Part shown: positions 13,565 to 14,986 of the stretch, in pieces | Layout: each line of letters begins with the position of its first letter | How positions within the stretch are numbered: the stretch's first letter is position 1 | DNA from: CABMGO01 sp964574775 | GTDB lineage: Archaea > Nanobdellota > Nanobdellia > Pacearchaeales > GW2011-AR1 | Direction: 5' to 3' | DNA: 14,986 nt | NCBI GenBank assembly: GCA_964574775.1 | Contig: CAZNOS010000017.1 | Location: 1-14,986 of the forward strand | The notes under the pieces: model-generated | The model's database searches: none | Told to the model about the DNA's origin: nothing | Seen by the model: the letters and a program-made list of their open reading frames with translations, nothing else | Position numbers and translations under genes: made by a program

Positions 13565-13664
13565 NNNNNNNNNNNNNNNNNNNNNNNNNNNNNNNNNNNN
13601 NNNNNNNNNNNNNNNNNNNNNNNNNNNNNNNNNNNNNNNNNNNNNNNNNNNNNNNNNNNNNNNN
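13565..13664. other. scaffold gap (100 N)
   Basis: A second 100-N placeholder gap of unknown real length, inside the repeat-rich surface-protein region. Confidence 0.98.
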
Positions 13665-14616
13665 TATACTCCCACCAAAATTCATAACCATAATTACCGC
13701 TAGCTATATCACTGAATAAATTAATTTGTGCAGGAACTCCGAGATTAATAGAAATTGGAAATGATGTTAATGATGGGGTTTTCAACCTAGTATTATCTTT
13801 AAATCTAAACGAACCTTCACATATCCTAGAACAATCAGCGAAAACATAAGCAGCAACTCCCTCATTTATCCAACCCTCGCTAAGATTAAGATTAATTTTA
13901 TCAAGTCCTGAAACAGTATAAATATGATCCTTAGATCCAGAGTGATAAAGCCTATATAATGGAACTGTATCTTGAACTTGTGTAGCATAAACATATGCTT
14001 CTATTCCTTCATAACTATACCCAGAAGCATCAAGATTAGTAGTAGCGGTTGTATAAAAATGATCTCCCTGAGAAGAACTATACCATCTATATAACGGAAC
14101 TGTGTTTTGAACTTGTGTAGCATAAACATATGCTTCTATTCCTTCATAACTATATCCTAAGCTTGCAATATTTGTACTTGCCTTTGTATAAAAATGATCA
14201 CCTTGAGAAGAACTATACCATCTGTGCAATGCAGTTAATTCAACACTTGTAGACACAGACGGCGCATCAGGAATTGATGGGTTAGATGGAGTTGTACAAC
14301 CAGCAGTACAGCTAGCATCATCTTTATAACAATAAGTTAAACCCTCCGTCCTTCCATCACAAGCTATGCACTTACCGCATTCACCACTACAAACACACAC
14401 GTTAGTATCTAAAGTTTTACCACCAACAGTATATTGATCGCAGTGAGAAATGCCTGATACAAAAGTTCCGCTAGTACAAGTAGAAGCAACTACGTTCCCA
14501 GTGATTGTATTCCCACTTATTTCATTCCATACATCAGAAAACCAACTCGCCGACGAAAAACTTAAAGATAAAACTAATAATCCTAAAATCAAAAACACAC
14601 CCGTCCTTTTATTCAT
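13665..14616 (-). CDS. secreted protein with three DUF5648-like repeats, N-terminal part (3' end in gap)
   Basis: 317 residues are visible. A signal peptide (about 1-23) is followed by WFSDVWNEISGNTITGNVVA and a small Cys-rich stretch (47-107, with CGKCIACDG). Then come three tandem repeats of 45 residues (130-174, 175-219, 220-264) of the form LYRWYSSSQGDHFYT...GYSYEGIEAYVY, which resembles the DUF5648 repeat of secreted bacterial and fungal proteins. The third copy is diverged (LYRLYHSGSKDHIYT). Another extracellular segment (CSRICEGSFRFK onward) runs into the gap. The start at 14616 is 26.5 nt from a TATA box that overlaps the stop of the preceding gene. Function is unknown; a surface, binding or lytic-accessory role would be speculation. 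Confidence 0.78.
13825..13959 (-). repeat. DUF5648-like repeat unit 3 (diverged)
   Basis: Encodes residues 220-264. It keeps the LYRLY, DHIYT, GW and NEGVAAYVF positions but differs widely in DNA from units 1 and 2. Confidence 0.65.
13960..14094 (-). repeat. DUF5648-like repeat unit 2
   Basis: A 135-bp unit encoding residues 175-219. A stretch of 48 bp (13972-14019) is identical to the matching part of unit 1, which suggests recent duplication or gene conversion. Confidence 0.8.
14095..14229 (-). repeat. DUF5648-like repeat unit 1
   Basis: A 135-bp unit encoding residues 130-174. The identical 48-bp block lies at 14107-14154. By eye the whole unit is about 83 per cent identical in DNA to unit 2. 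Confidence 0.8.
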
Positions 14617-14638
14617 AATAAAACACTGTTAACCTTCA

Positions 14639-14646
14639 TTTATAAA
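14639..14646 (-). promoter_or_regulatory. TATA box for the repeat-protein gene
   Basis: TTTATAAA is centred 26.5 nt from the ATG at 14616 and overlaps the stop of the upstream gene. The repeat protein therefore probably has its own leaderless transcript. Confidence 0.5.
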
Positions 14647-14960
14647 TATTTCTTTACTGATTTATGTTTTACAATTTTAGCAATTGCACGATTTTTATTT
14701 TTTCTAACAGAATAAACCCACCAAACAACCAAAACAAAAATTAAAATAATGGCAGCAATCCAAGCCCAATCGCTAGAACCGAAAACAGAAGAATTATCCA
14801 AGCCCACATCCGACTGCAACATTCCTATCTCAGAATATTCGCTATCGCCACTTGCAAAAGTTATAGACTTACTTCCATCGACACTATAAGCATTTACGCT
14901 CATTACAAAAACAGAAAAAATCATTCCGAGAATCAATAAACAACCAAGCAATTTTTTCAT
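14640..14960 (-). CDS. small signal-peptide plus single-TM membrane protein
   Basis: This 106-aa protein has a signal peptide (MKKLLGCLLILGMIFSVFVMSVNA, cleavage near residue 24), about 40 acidic/Ser-rich extracellular residues, a TM helix (about 65-84, WAWIAAIILIFVLVVWWVY), and a short, very basic cytoplasmic tail (RKNKNRAIAKIVKHKSVKKYL). A GTG at 14969 is in frame, but it is part of the SD GAGGTG. The ATG at 14960 lies 6 nt after that SD and begins the signal peptide, so it is the start. The topology parallels the larger membrane protein at the other end of the cluster (ectodomain, one TM, basic tail). Function is unknown. Confidence 0.78.
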   Translation of the reverse strand: MKKLLGCLLILGMIFSVFVMSVNAYSVDGSKSITFASGDSEYSEIGMLQSDVGLDNSSVFGSSDWAWIAAIILIFVLVVWWVYSVRKNKNRAIAKIVKHKSVKKYL

Positions 14961-14966
14961 TCCATA

Positions 14967-14972
14967 CACCTC
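14967..14972 (-). promoter_or_regulatory. Shine-Dalgarno site that fixes the start at 14960
   Basis: GAGGTG, complementary to the archaeal 16S tail, stands 6 nt before the ATG at 14960. It implies a leadered transcript beginning outside the window or just at its edge. Confidence 0.65.
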
Positions 14973-14986
14973 ACATTTAAATTAAC

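Noticed and set aside
13546..13664. Continuation of the repeat protein frame across the N gap to a stop at 13546
   Set aside because: The 100-N length is a placeholder, so the frame after the gap is meaningless. The Cys-rich frame ending at 12593 is the one with coding character.
13825..14229. CRISPR array
   Set aside because: The periodic sequence is a 135-bp in-frame protein repeat, not short identical repeats with unique spacers, and no cas genes are present in the window.
14975..14982. ATTTAAAT as promoter of the 106-aa membrane protein
   Set aside because: Its centre is only 18.5 nt from the ATG at 14960, so transcription would begin inside the gene; the SD at 14967-14972 implies a leadered message instead.

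Overview
The window (about 15 kb, AT-rich, with two 100-N scaffold gaps) looks like a draft genome fragment of an archaeon, most likely a small-genome DPANN lineage (Pacearchaeota/Woesearchaeota-like; this is inference, not a search result). The archaeal signs are an archaeal/eukaryal-type prolyl-tRNA synthetase, deoxyhypusine synthase, a Dim2/Pno1-like KH protein, a split ADP-forming acetate-CoA ligase, CCA-less tRNA genes, and TATA-type promoters (ATTTAAAT or TATATAAA) centred 24-28 nt upstream of start codons, which implies mostly leaderless transcripts. Two genes are of bacterial type: a MnmA tRNA 2-thiouridylase and a full-length DisA diadenylate cyclase.

Layout. 1-1261 (minus): a 46-48 aa membrane protein overlapping the start of mnmA, which runs off the left edge. 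1340-1412: tRNA-Asn(GTT). 1459-2013 (+): a nucleoside 2-deoxyribosyltransferase-like protein, meeting tail-to-tail a KH-domain ribosome-biogenesis protein (2010-2549, minus). 2591-4542: the two acetate-CoA ligase subunits, divergently transcribed from what looks like one palindromic TATA box. 4626-6675 (+): disA followed at once by a DHH/DHHA1 phosphoesterase, a probable make-and-break pair for c-di-AMP. 6656-7087 (minus): an orphan 143-aa protein. 7253-8239 (+): deoxyhypusine synthase. 8240-8532 (minus): a ribbon-helix-helix regulator with a clear inverted-repeat operator over its start, plus a coupled 40-aa protein. 8612-8887 (minus): a conserved-looking small beta-rich protein. 8920-10401 (minus): proS. 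10493-11046 (+): a LAGLIDADG homing endonuclease interrupted by a gap, whose 3' end lies inside tRNA-Arg(TCG) (11028-11099, minus).

11140-14960 (minus) is a cell-surface cluster: a small signal-peptide plus TM protein, a secreted protein with three 45-aa DUF5648-like repeats, a Cys-rich sequon-dense segment after the second gap (same gene or the next), and a Cys-rich type-I membrane protein with 49-aa repeats and a Pro/Gln-rich cytoplasmic tail. Internal genes here use Shine-Dalgarno sites (AGGTGA/GAGGTG), unlike the leaderless genes elsewhere.

The most interesting items are the DisA-DHH pair with a degenerate DNA-binding hairpin in DisA, the shared bidirectional promoter of the acetate-CoA ligase subunits, the RHH operator, the unusual proline-site loop in ProRS, the endonuclease abutting tRNA-Arg, and the repeat-rich surface cluster.
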